In this document: in pieces, positions 1 to 7,535 of the stretch
Layout of the letters: every line of letters begins with the position of its first letter
Numbering within the stretch: position 1 is the first letter of the stretch
Source of the DNA: Streptomyces violascens
GTDB taxonomy: Bacteria > Actinomycetota > Actinomycetes > Streptomycetales > Streptomycetaceae
Direction: 5' to 3'
Assembly (NCBI RefSeq): GCF_014649955.1
Contig: NZ_BMUA01000015.1
Span: 1 to 64,000 of the forward strand
Length of the DNA: 64,000 bases
Made by a program: the position numbers and the translations under genes
The notes under the pieces: model-generated
Seen by the model: only the letters and a program-made list of their open reading frames with translations
Databases searched by the model: none
Told to the model about the DNA's origin: nothing

Positions 1-46
1 GCCCCGCACCAGGTCCGTATCAACGGATCACGGTGCGGGGCTTTTT
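1..46 (+). terminator. Intrinsic terminator of a gene lying left of the window
   Basis: A ten-base stem, GCCCCGCACC at 1-10 pairing with GGTGCGGGGC at 32-41, is followed directly by five T residues. The loop contains a second small stem (TCCGT with ACGGA). The T run is on the plus strand, so it should end a plus-strand transcript that starts outside the window; the DUF58 gene at 111 converges on it. Confidence 0.8.
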
Positions 47-110
47 CGCGTTTCAGGGAGGGTTGGAAGAAGGCTCCTTTCTACCGCCCCTCCCTTTCTC
101 CGCCCCTTCC

Positions 111-1421
111 TTACAGGCGGCCCGTCGCCTTCAGGTCGAGGTATGCGTCGGCCAAGGCGGGGGCCAGCTCGTCCGGGGTGGCGTCGACGACTGTGACGCC
201 GTGGCGCATCAGTTTGTCGGCCGTGCGGCGGCGCTGATGCTGGGTCTGGGTGGCGGCGGCCGCCTCGTAGACCGACTCGACGTCGCCTCGTGCGGCTGCC
301 ATCTGCTGGATGTGAGGGTCGGCCACCGATGCCACCAGCACCGTGTGCCGCTGGGTGAGCTGTGGGAGTGCGGGGAGCAGGCCCTCCTCCGCTGCCGCCG
401 TGTCCAGGCTGGTCAGCAGGACGATCAGAGAGCGGCGGGGCGCGTGGGTCAGGGCTGCTGCGACGAGGCCGCGGGCGTCGGTCTCCACGAGGGACGGTTC
501 GAGCGGGGCCATCGCGTTGACCAGCGCAGGCAGGAGCTCGCCCGCGGCTCGGCCCAGTACCTGGGCGCGTACCCGACGGTCGTAGGCGAGGAGGTCGACT
601 CGGTCGCCGGCTCGTGAAGCGAGAGTGGCGAGCAGCAGCCCGGCGTCCATGGCGGCATCCAGCCGGGGTATGTCGCCGACGCGGCCGGCCGATGTGCGGC
701 CCGTGTCGAGGACGACCAGTACGTGGCGGTCGCGCTCCGGGCGCCAGGTGCGTACGGCGACGTTTCCCTGACGGGCGGTCGCGCGCCAGTCGATGGAGCG
801 GGTGTCGTCGCCGGGGACGTACTCGCGGAGGCTGTCGAATTCGGTGCCCTCGCCGCGGGTCAACACGCTGGTGCGGCCGTCGAGTTCGCGGAGCCGGGCA
901 AGGCGGGACGGCAGGTGCTTGCGGCTTGTGAAGGGTGGCAGGACGCGGACCGTCCAGGGGACGCGGTGGCTGCCCTGGCGGGCGGCCAGGCCGAGCGGGC
1001 CGTACGAGCGGATCGTGACGCGGTCCGCGTGGCGGTCGCCGCGGCGGGTCGGCCGCAGGGTCGTGGACAGGCGGCTTCGTTCGCCGGCCGGGATCGTCAA
1101 CGGATGCCGGGATGCTGCCTGTTCGGTGCCGGAAGGCCAACTGCTGGGCGGCCAGGCATCCCTGAGCTGGGCGCGGAGGCGGCGGCTGGACGGGTTGGTG
1201 ACGGTGAGGCCGACCTCGGCCGCGTCACCCAGTCGAACTGACGTATCACCGCTTCGAGTGAACTGGAGCTTCTGCACTGGCGCTGCGCAGGCGTAGTCGC
1301 ACAGAATTGCGAGTGCAAGGGGAGCGTTGACCGCCAGCATGCCGGTCCAGCCCGGGGCGAAGACACCGACCGGGATGGAGCCGAGGGCGGCAAGGAGTGC
1401 GGAGCGTCCGGTGAGGGCCAT
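111..1421 (-). CDS. DUF58 domain protein
   Basis: A 436-residue protein with two hydrophobic stretches at the N-terminus (about residues 8-45) and then a soluble region. The central segment with GEGTEFDSLREYVPGDD followed by RSIDWRATAR is the signature of the DUF58 family, which is distantly related to von Willebrand A domains. In bacteria and archaea DUF58 proteins sit next to MoxR ATPases, and the pair is thought to form a chaperone-like or metal-insertion complex, although the actinobacterial partners have no assigned substrate. It is the last gene of a minus-strand cluster, 9 bases after the MoxR gene. The ATG at 1421 is used because it directly precedes the hydrophobic segment. Family assignment is firm; the function is unknown. 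Confidence 0.9.
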   Translation of the reverse strand: MALTGRSALLAALGSIPVGVFAPGWTGMLAVNAPLALAILCDYACAAPVQKLQFTRSGDTSVRLGDAAEVGLTVTNPSSRRLRAQLRDAWPPSSWPSGTEQAASRHPLTIPAGERSRLSTTLRPTRRGDRHADRVTIRSYGPLGLAARQGSHRVPWTVRVLPPFTSRKHLPSRLARLRELDGRTSVLTRGEGTEFDSLREYVPGDDTRSIDWRATARQGNVAVRTWRPERDRHVLVVLDTGRTSAGRVGDIPRLDAAMDAGLLLATLASRAGDRVDLLAYDRRVRAQVLGRAAGELLPALVNAMAPLEPSLVETDARGLVAAALTHAPRRSLIVLLTSLDTAAAEEGLLPALPQLTQRHTVLVASVADPHIQQMAAARGDVESVYEAAAATQTQHQRRRTADKLMRHGVTVVDATPDELAPALADAYLDLKATGRL

Positions 1422-1430
1422 GGGGGCGCC

Positions 1431-2414
1431 TCAGCGGGGCACGGGGACGTGGGCGAGGACCGAGGTGATGACGGAGTCGGCGGTGACGCCCTCCATCTCG
1501 GCTTCGGGGCGCAGTTGGATGCGGTGGCGAAGTGTGGGGAGTGCCAGGGCTTTCACATCGTCCGGGATGACGTAGTCCCGGCCGGTGAGCCAGGCCCAGG
1601 CCCGGGCCGTGGAGAGCAGGGCGGTGGCGCCGCGGGGGGAGACCCCGAGGCTGAGCGAGGGGGATTCGCGCGTGGCACGACAGATATCGACGACATAGCC
1701 GGTGATCTCGGCCGAGACCGAGGTCTTGGCGACGGCGGCTCGGGCGGCTTCGAGGTCGGCGGGGCCGGCCACCGGGCGTACGCCTGCTGCCTTGAGGTCG
1801 CGGGGGTTGAAGCCGTTCGCGTGGCGGGCCAGCACGTCTATCTCGTCCTGGCGGGATGGCAGCGGGACCGTCAACTTCAGCAGGAATCGGTCCAGTTGGG
1901 CCTCGGGCAGGGGGTACGTGCCCTCGTACTCGACCGGGTTCTGGGTGGCGGCCACCAGGAACGGGTCGGGCAGGAGGCGCGGGCTCCCGTCGACCGTGAC
2001 CTGACGCTCCTCCATGGCTTCGAGGAGGGACGACTGGGTCTTGGGCGGGGTCCGGTTGATCTCGTCCGCGAGCAGCAGGTTGGTGAAGACCGGACCGGGC
2101 TGGAAGGAGAACTCCGCGGTACGGGCGTCGTAGATGAGGGAGCCGGTGACGTCGCTCGGCATCAGATCGGGGGTGAACTGGACGCGCTTGGTGTCGAGTT
2201 CGAGGGAGGCTGCCAGCGCACGCACCAGGAGGGTCTTGGCGACGCCCGGTACACCTTCGAGCAGCACATGGCCGCGGCACAGGAGGGCGACGACGAGGCC
2301 GGTGACGGCGGAGTCCTGGCCGACCACGGCCTTGGCGATCTCGGCGCGCAGGGCTTCCAGGGAAGCGCGGGCGCTGTCCGGGTTCGCTGCGGTCTCCGGG
2401 GTGCGGTCGCTCAT
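1431..2414 (-). CDS. MoxR-family AAA+ ATPase
   Basis: This 327-residue protein is a typical MoxR-type AAA+ ATPase. It has the Walker A segment GVPGVAKT (a MoxR variant of GxxGxGKT), Walker B LLADEINR, the sensor region VAATQNPVEYEGTYPLPEAQ, and LDRF, all in the usual order, with a C-terminal lid containing SLGVSPRGA. MoxR proteins are ATP-driven remodelling factors that work with VWA/DUF58 proteins. The start ATG overlaps the stop codon of the upstream DUF4350 gene by four bases (ATGA), and the DUF58 gene follows after 9 bases, so the genes are translationally coupled. The length is normal for the family. The substrate cannot be deduced from the sequence. Confidence 0.93.
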   Translation of the reverse strand: MSDRTPETAANPDSARASLEALRAEIAKAVVGQDSAVTGLVVALLCRGHVLLEGVPGVAKTLLVRALAASLELDTKRVQFTPDLMPSDVTGSLIYDARTAEFSFQPGPVFTNLLLADEINRTPPKTQSSLLEAMEERQVTVDGSPRLLPDPFLVAATQNPVEYEGTYPLPEAQLDRFLLKLTVPLPSRQDEIDVLARHANGFNPRDLKAAGVRPVAGPADLEAARAAVAKTSVSAEITGYVVDICRATRESPSLSLGVSPRGATALLSTARAWAWLTGRDYVIPDDVKALALPTLRHRIQLRPEAEMEGVTADSVITSVLAHVPVPR

Positions 2415-3601
2415 GAAGTGCGTACCTCTCTTTCGAGGGCGTCCAGTTCGTCCGCGAGGCGGACCAGTGCGGCGTCGTCGGCGGGTGTCGGGCCGAAGAG
2501 CAGGGAAAGGGGGTCACGGCCGGCCGCGGGGAGCCGGGCGGAGACGGCCGGGACGAGGACCTCGGGGGAGTGTGCCGCCGAGGCGGTCACGCCGACGAGG
2601 GGGGCCAGGCGGCTGCGGGCGGCCGAACGGAGGGTCGCGGCCGCGCGGTCGCGGGCGTTGGCCTTGCGGTAGAGGCGGGCGCGGCCCTCGGTCGCCTCGG
2701 ACGCGCGGATGGCGACCGGGAGTTGCTCGGTGACGAGGGGGCCGAGCCGGCGAGCCCGCCAGATGGCGGCGAGCACGGCGGCGAGGGCGAGTTGAAGGGC
2801 GGCCCAGCGCCATCCGGAAGGGATCAGGTCGAAGAAGGAGCGTTGGCCGCCGTCGGTGGCCGACACGTCACCCAGCGAGGGGAGGTACCAGACCACATGG
2901 GGGCGAGTGCCGAGCAGTTGCAGGGCGAGGGAGGCGTTGCCCTCCTTGTCGAGGCGGTGGTTGAGGAGGATGTCGGGGGCGCCGAGCAGGACGGTGTCGC
3001 CCTGGCCCTGGCCCCGGGGTGCGGTGCGGAGCAGGGTGGGCAGGCCGTCGGCCGGGTAGCAGCCGTCGCTGCTCTCGTCGGGGGCCGCGTAGCGGATGCC
3101 GCCGGTGTCGGCGCGGCCCGCTCGCGTCGCGGCGGGCTGGGCGCAGTCGGGGTCGCGGGGCTTGACGGAGACGGGGCTCTCGGCGCGTACTCCGGGGGCG
3201 AGGATGCCCAGGGAGGGCGACCCGGGGGCGATGAGGACCGTACGGCCGCCGGAGTCGATAGTGGCGGCGCGGAGTTGGCGTTGCTGAGCCCCGGTCAGGA
3301 GGTCGGGGACCGTGATCAGGAGCGTGGTGTCGGGGCCGGTGGCCACTGTCGCCTCGTCGAGGGTGGTCACCACGCGGGTGGAGACTCCCTGGGCCTTGAG
3401 GAGTTGGGCGACGGCTCGGCTGCCGTACCGGTCGGCGGAGCGCGGGTCGAGGCTGCCGTGCTGGGAGTTGGAATGCAGCGCGGCGAGTGCGATGCCGGCC
3501 GCGGCCAGGACGGCGAGGGCGAGCAGCAGACCCCGGGTACGGGCCCACAGCCGGTGGGCCGTGGCCGAGGTGGAGGTCGGGGCGGCTATGGGGGTGGTCA
3601 T
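2411..3601 (-). CDS. DUF4350 domain membrane protein
   Basis: A predicted protein of 396 residues that starts at MTTPIAAPTS. The open frame runs further upstream, but this ATG overlaps the DUF4129 stop codon by four bases, and only from here does the sequence look like protein. It has a transmembrane segment at about residues 18-38, an extracellular or periplasmic domain with GSRAVAQLLKAQGVSTRVV and LLITVPDLLTGAQ (the DUF4350, ThuA-like glutamine-amidotransferase-like fold), a second transmembrane segment around the WAALQLALAAVLAAIW stretch, and a cytoplasmic tail. The protein occurs in a conserved actinobacterial cluster with DUF4129, MoxR and DUF58. No catalytic residues can be assigned. 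Confidence 0.85.
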   Translation of the reverse strand: MTTPIAAPTSTSATAHRLWARTRGLLLALAVLAAAGIALAALHSNSQHGSLDPRSADRYGSRAVAQLLKAQGVSTRVVTTLDEATVATGPDTTLLITVPDLLTGAQQRQLRAATIDSGGRTVLIAPGSPSLGILAPGVRAESPVSVKPRDPDCAQPAATRAGRADTGGIRYAAPDESSDGCYPADGLPTLLRTAPRGQGQGDTVLLGAPDILLNHRLDKEGNASLALQLLGTRPHVVWYLPSLGDVSATDGGQRSFFDLIPSGWRWAALQLALAAVLAAIWRARRLGPLVTEQLPVAIRASEATEGRARLYRKANARDRAAATLRSAARSRLAPLVGVTASAAHSPEVLVPAVSARLPAAGRDPLSLLFGPTPADDAALVRLADELDALEREVRTS

Positions 3602-4287
3602 TCGGCCCCTCCGCTGACCGCGTCGCTCAACGCGGGCCTCGTGCGTTCGAGGTCGCGGTCGAGGTCGCGCAGGCGTCCGTACGCTGCTTCGTCGGCGGTG
3701 CGGCCGCCGTATGTGACGTCGTCGAACGACCGGGCGGCGGCGCGCAGTCGGTCCGCGTGGCCGGGCAGGGGGCGGCCCGCTTCGGCGGCGGCCTCGTCGG
3801 CGGTGCGGCCGGGGCGGGGGTCGAGGAGGGCGCGTTCTTCCAGCGAGCGGACGATGGCGCGCATCCGTTCCTGGACGGCTTCGTTCCAGCGGCGGGCGGC
3901 GGCGTGCGTCTCGGCCGCGGTGCGGTGTTCGGCGGCGCTGCGCGGGCGGTCGTCGAAGACCGTGCCGCCCGGGGTGACGGTCCGCTGCGGGGTGCCGAGC
4001 CGCCACCACAGCGCGGCGATCAGGGCGAGGACGGCGACCGCGATCACGACCAGGCCGAGCGGGCCGCCGGGGGTGGCTCCCGATGCCGAGTCGAAGAGCG
4101 AGCCGACCCAGTCCCAGAATGCGTCGAGGGCGCGCTGGAGGAGGCTCGGGTCGTTCTGGTGGTACGCCGGGTCGGACAGTTCGCGCCGTGCCGCCTCGCG
4201 GGCGGCGTCGCGCCCGATGTCCACCGGAGGTGTGCCGGATGCGCCGCTCTGCAGTCGTGCCGTGATGAAGCCCCCCGCTCCTGACAC
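3598..4287 (-). CDS. DUF4129 domain membrane protein
   Basis: The gene encodes 229 residues from a GTG start at 4287. One transmembrane helix (LGLVVIAVAVLALIAALWW, about residues 75-95) follows an extracytoplasmic N-terminal part. The C-terminal cytoplasmic half contains the DUF4129 pattern with AARRWNEAVQERMRAIVRSLEERALLD split over a helix-rich region and TADEAAAEAG. DUF4129 domains are often found in transglutaminase-like or MoxR-associated membrane proteins, here as a stand-alone domain. It lies four bases from the upstream membrane protein and overlaps the DUF4350 gene by four bases, so it is part of one operon. Its function is unknown. Confidence 0.85.
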   Translation of the reverse strand: MSGAGGFITARLQSGASGTPPVDIGRDAAREAARRELSDPAYHQNDPSLLQRALDAFWDWVGSLFDSASGATPGGPLGLVVIAVAVLALIAALWWRLGTPQRTVTPGGTVFDDRPRSAAEHRTAAETHAAARRWNEAVQERMRAIVRSLEERALLDPRPGRTADEAAAEAGRPLPGHADRLRAAARSFDDVTYGGRTADEAAYGRLRDLDRDLERTRPALSDAVSGGAE

Positions 4288-4291
4288 TGCA

Positions 4292-5536
4292 TCAGCTCCC
4301 GGGTGTCTGGTAGCCGGGAACGCCTGCGGCGCGGGCGAGTTCGAGGTCGAGGGCCTCGCGGCGGATGCGCTGGTCGATGTAGAGCAGCACGCTGACTCCG
4401 GCGGCGATGGGGTAGGTGATCGCCGAGCCGATCACGGCCCCGATCCCCGAGATGATCAGGTAGGACCAGCCGAACTCCGGGGTGGTGCCGCTCAGGATGC
4501 CGTGGAAGTCGCTGCTGTCCACGGCCATCGCGATCGCGGCGAACGGGATCATGATGATCATCGAGACGATGGCCATCAGGATCGACGTCAGCAGGCTGAT
4601 GCCGAAGATGCGCCACCAGGAGCCGTTGACCAGCTTGGCGGAGCGGCGCATGGACTGGACGATGCTCTGCCGTTCCAGCATCAGCGCCGGGGAGGCGAGG
4701 CTGAACCGGACGTACAGCCACAGGGTGACCACGGACGCGGCGAGACCGCCGAGCACGACAAGCGCGGCGCCGCCGCCTCCCCCGAGGAGCACGCCGGGAA
4801 GGATGCCGACGGCGAAGATCGCGCAGAACATGCCGAACAGGAGGGTCAGCAGGCCGAACAGGCTCAGCAGACGTGGGCGGGCCTCGGTCCAGGCATCGCC
4901 GAGGCTCACCGGGCGGCCGAGCACGGAACGGCTGACGACGATGGTGAGGACGGCCGTCGTGAACAGCGTGGCGAACTGACCGATGATCAGGGACGGCGTG
5001 AAGTCGAGCAGGCTGGACTGCAGGGCGTCGAAGGCCTGGTTGACGGCCTCGGTGCCGGTCGCGTTCGGATCGATCGAGGCCGGGGGCGGCAGGATGAACC
5101 GGACGGCGAGGATCTGCGCGATCTGGGAGATCACCGCGACGGCCAGCGTCAGGCCGAGGACCGTGCGCCAGTGGGCGCGCGTGGTGGAGACGGCGCCGTC
5201 GAGGATCTCGCCGACGCCCAGCGGGCGCAGCGGGATGACGCCTGGCTTGGCGGCGGGCGGACGGCCGTAGTTCTGGTTCCAGTTGCCGCCCGGAGGCTGC
5301 CCCGGGACCTGGCCCCAGCCGCCTGGACCATGCTGCGGGCCGCCCCGGCCGGGCTGCGGCGCAGGCGGTGTCGGGCCGGCGCCCGGCGGGGACCACTGGG
5401 CGGCCGGTGGCTGGTCCTGCGACCACTTCGAGGAGGCACGGGCCCGGTCGGAGGGCTCGGGCGTCGGGGGTGTGCCGGAGTTTTCGCCGTCGGAGGGGGC
5501 CGATCCGGGCGAGGCCCAGCCCGGAGAGTCGTTCAC
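4292..5536 (-). CDS. Multi-pass membrane protein resembling the GDPD membrane domain
   Basis: A 414-residue protein starting with GTG. The first 120 residues are a Pro/Gly/Gln-rich cytoplasmic tail. The motif PLGVGEILDGAVSTTRAHW then leads into about six transmembrane segments. The GEILDGA motif followed by this helix pattern is characteristic of the membrane domain attached to some glycerophosphoryl diester phosphodiesterases, but no phosphodiesterase catalytic domain is present. It is the first gene of the minus-strand cluster (membrane protein, DUF4129, DUF4350, MoxR, DUF58), so the transcript probably begins in the 155 bases shared with mtnA. It may be a membrane partner of the MoxR system; this is inferred only from gene order. 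Confidence 0.8.
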   Translation of the reverse strand: MNDSPGWASPGSAPSDGENSGTPPTPEPSDRARASSKWSQDQPPAAQWSPPGAGPTPPAPQPGRGGPQHGPGGWGQVPGQPPGGNWNQNYGRPPAAKPGVIPLRPLGVGEILDGAVSTTRAHWRTVLGLTLAVAVISQIAQILAVRFILPPPASIDPNATGTEAVNQAFDALQSSLLDFTPSLIIGQFATLFTTAVLTIVVSRSVLGRPVSLGDAWTEARPRLLSLFGLLTLLFGMFCAIFAVGILPGVLLGGGGGAALVVLGGLAASVVTLWLYVRFSLASPALMLERQSIVQSMRRSAKLVNGSWWRIFGISLLTSILMAIVSMIIMIPFAAIAMAVDSSDFHGILSGTTPEFGWSYLIISGIGAVIGSAITYPIAAGVSVLLYIDQRIRREALDLELARAAGVPGYQTPGS

Positions 5537-5660
5537 GGTCGTCCACCTCGTGGATTGGTCGCGGGACCGGCTGCGCGTGCCGGCTCCTTCGGGTTGGCTG
5601 CCATCGTGCCACGTGGATCCTGGCCGCGGACCTGCCCCCGTATCTCGTTCGCACCTTCAA

Positions 5661-5685
5661 TTGTCGGTGGCTCACGGGGCAGACT
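5661..5685 (+). promoter_or_regulatory. Possible leaderless promoter of mtnA
   Basis: TTGTCGGTGGC at 5661-5671 is followed by a -10-like CAGACT at 5680-5685, only six bases before the mtnA ATG. The short spacing suggests a leaderless message. The 11-base upstream box resembles the actinobacterial RecA-independent damage box (TTGTCAGTGGC), but the distance to the -10 is two bases too long, so I treat it only as a promoter candidate. Confidence 0.35.
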
Positions 5686-5691
5686 GGGCGG

Positions 5692-6840
5692 ATGGCTGAT
5701 CAGGACGTGCGAACCACCATGGGCCCCGGCCCTTCGGGGATTCCCTCGCTGCGCTGGGACGAGCCGCCGGAGGGCCCGGTGCTGGTCCTCCTGGACCAGA
5801 CACGGCTGCCGGCCGAGGAGGTGGAACTCGTCTGCACGGATGTGCCGGGGCTGGTGCTCGCCATCCAGACGCTGGCGGTACGCGGGGCTCCGCTGCTCGG
5901 CCTCGCCGGGGCCTACGGGGTGGCGCTCGCCGCGGCACGCGGCTACGACGTGGACGAGGCGGCGGCGCTGCTCGCGGGTGCGCGGCCCACCGCGGTCAAC
6001 CTCGGGTACGGGGTGCGGCTGGCGGCCGGGGCGTACCGCGCGGCCGTCGAGAAGGGCGTGAGCCGGGCGGAGGCCGGGGCGGTGGCGCTGGCCGCGGCCA
6101 AGGAGCTGCACCGGGCCGACGCCGAGGCCAGCGCGCGGATGGCCCGGCACGGGCTCGCGCTGCTCGACGAGCTGCTGCCCGGCGGCAGCCACCGCATCCT
6201 CACCCACTGCAACACCGGCCGCCTGGTCTCGGGCGGCGAGGGCACCGCCTTCGCGGTCGCGCTGGCCGCGCACCGGGCGGGCCGGCTGCGGCGGCTGTGG
6301 GTGGACGAGACGCGGCCGCTGCTGCAGGGGGCGCGGCTGACGGCGTACGAGGCGGCGGGCAGTGGAATGGCGTACAGCCTGCTGAGCGACAATGCGGCCG
6401 GCTCGCTGTTCGCGGCCGGTGAGGTGGACGCCGTGCTCATCGGTGCCGACCGCATCGCGGCCGACGGCTCGGTGGCGAACAAGGTGGGGAGCTATCCGCT
6501 CGCCGTGCTCGCCAAGTACCACCACGTGCCGTTCGTCGTGGTCGCGCCGGTCACCACGCTGGATCTGGAGACTCCCGACGGAGCTTCGATCGAGGTGGAG
6601 CAGCGGCCCGGCCAGGAGGTGACAGAGTTCACTGCGCCGCAGGTCCCGGGGGGCGGCTGGGGGTCGGGTTCCGGACAGCCGGTGGCACCTCTTGGGACGC
6701 AGGCGTACAACCCCGCCTTCGATGTGACGCCGCCGGAACTGGTCACGGCGATCGTCACGGAGGAAGGGGTGCTCTCCCCGGTGACAGGGGGCGGGCTGAG
6801 GGAGCTGTGTGCCAGGTCACGCCAGGTAACGATTAGCTAA
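5692..6840 (+). CDS. mtnA: S-methyl-5-thioribose-1-phosphate isomerase
   Basis: A 382-residue member of the eIF2B-related aldose-ketose isomerase family that converts methylthioribose-1-phosphate to methylthioribulose-1-phosphate in methionine salvage. Diagnostic segments are AVRGAPLLGLAGAYGVALA near residue 65, ILTHCNTG with the active-site cysteine, VDETRPLLQGARLTAYE, VDAVLIGADRIAADG with the catalytic aspartate, and the C-terminal YNPAFDVTPPELVTAIVTE. The ATG at 5692 fits the usual N-terminus; the open frame extends upstream without coding character. A Gly/Ser/Pro-rich stretch (VPGGGWGSGSG) lies in the loop before YNPAFD, longer than in most relatives. The 3' end carries a candidate MtrA operator. 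Divergent from the DUF4129-MoxR cluster. Confidence 0.95.
   Translation: MADQDVRTTMGPGPSGIPSLRWDEPPEGPVLVLLDQTRLPAEEVELVCTDVPGLVLAIQTLAVRGAPLLGLAGAYGVALAAARGYDVDEAAALLAGARPTAVNLGYGVRLAAGAYRAAVEKGVSRAEAGAVALAAAKELHRADAEASARMARHGLALLDELLPGGSHRILTHCNTGRLVSGGEGTAFAVALAAHRAGRLRRLWVDETRPLLQGARLTAYEAAGSGMAYSLLSDNAAGSLFAAGEVDAVLIGADRIAADGSVANKVGSYPLAVLAKYHHVPFVVVAPVTTLDLETPDGASIEVEQRPGQEVTEFTAPQVPGGGWGSGSGQPVAPLGTQAYNPAFDVTPPELVTAIVTEEGVLSPVTGGGLRELCARSRQVTIS
6811..6830 (+). promoter_or_regulatory. Tandem repeat resembling an MtrA box ahead of mtrA
   Basis: GCCAGGTCAC is followed immediately by GCCAGGTAAC, a direct repeat with one mismatch, giving GTCAC and GTAAC cores ten bases apart. MtrA is known to bind directly repeated GTnAC-type half-sites. 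The repeat lies inside the last mtnA codons, about 15-35 bases before mtrA, where it could serve autoregulation. A -10-like TTAGCT/TAGCTA follows at 6832-6838. Confidence 0.5.
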
Positions 6841-6844
6841 TGGG

Positions 6845-7534
6845 ATGATGACGTTTATGAAGGGACGCGTCCTTGTCGTCGACGACGACACCGCACTGGC
6901 CGAGATGCTCGGCATTGTGTTGCGTGGAGAAGGTTTTGAGCCGTCGTTCGTAGCGGATGGCGACAAGGCACTGGCGGCATTCCGTGACGCCAAGCCCGAC
7001 CTGGTGCTGCTCGATCTCATGCTGCCCGGACGGGACGGCATCGAGGTCTGCAGGCTGATCAGGGCCGAGTCGGGTGTGCCGATCGTCATGCTCACCGCAA
7101 AGAGCGACACCGTGGACGTGGTGGTCGGCCTGGAGTCCGGGGCCGACGACTACATCGTGAAGCCGTTCAAGCCGAAGGAGCTGGTCGCCCGGATCCGGGC
7201 CAGGCTGCGCAGGTCCGAGGAGCCTGCGCCGGAGCAGCTCGCCATCGGCGATCTGGTCATCGACGTGGCGGGGCACTCGGTGAAGCGGGACGGGCAGTCG
7301 ATCGCGCTGACCCCACTGGAGTTCGACCTGCTGGTCGCGCTCGCCCGCAAGCCGTGGCAGGTGTTCACTCGAGAAGTACTCCTCGAACAGGTCTGGGGCT
7401 ACCGCCACGCGGCGGACACCCGCCTGGTCAACGTCCATGTCCAGCGGCTGCGCTCGAAGGTCGAGAAGGACCCCGAGCGGCCGGAGATCGTGGTGACCGT
7501 CCGTGGGGTCGGTTACAAGGCAGGACCGAGCTGA
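6845..7534 (+). CDS. mtrA: MtrA response regulator
   Basis: This OmpR/PhoB-family response regulator has 229 residues, with an N-terminal receiver domain (VLVVDDD, phosphorylatable Asp57 in LLDLMLPGRDG, and the KPFKPKEL lysine) and a C-terminal winged helix (LTPLEFDLLVALARKP, HVQRLRSKVEKDPERP, VRGVGYKAG). It controls cell-envelope, septation and developmental genes in actinobacteria in response to MtrB. The genuine start could be any of three ATGs (6845, 6848, 6857); the third gives the MKGRVLVVDD N-terminus commonly annotated. It starts four bases after mtnA and is followed one base later by mtrB. A candidate autoregulatory MtrA box lies just upstream. Confidence 0.96.
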   Translation: MMTFMKGRVLVVDDDTALAEMLGIVLRGEGFEPSFVADGDKALAAFRDAKPDLVLLDLMLPGRDGIEVCRLIRAESGVPIVMLTAKSDTVDVVVGLESGADDYIVKPFKPKELVARIRARLRRSEEPAPEQLAIGDLVIDVAGHSVKRDGQSIALTPLEFDLLVALARKPWQVFTREVLLEQVWGYRHAADTRLVNVHVQRLRSKVEKDPERPEIVVTVRGVGYKAGPS

Positions 7535-7535
7535 G

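Noticed and set aside
2570..6061. 1163-codon plus-strand frame across the DUF4350/DUF4129 cluster
   Set aside because: It crosses several well-supported minus-strand genes and the mtnA start, and has low-complexity Arg/Gly composition with no domain.
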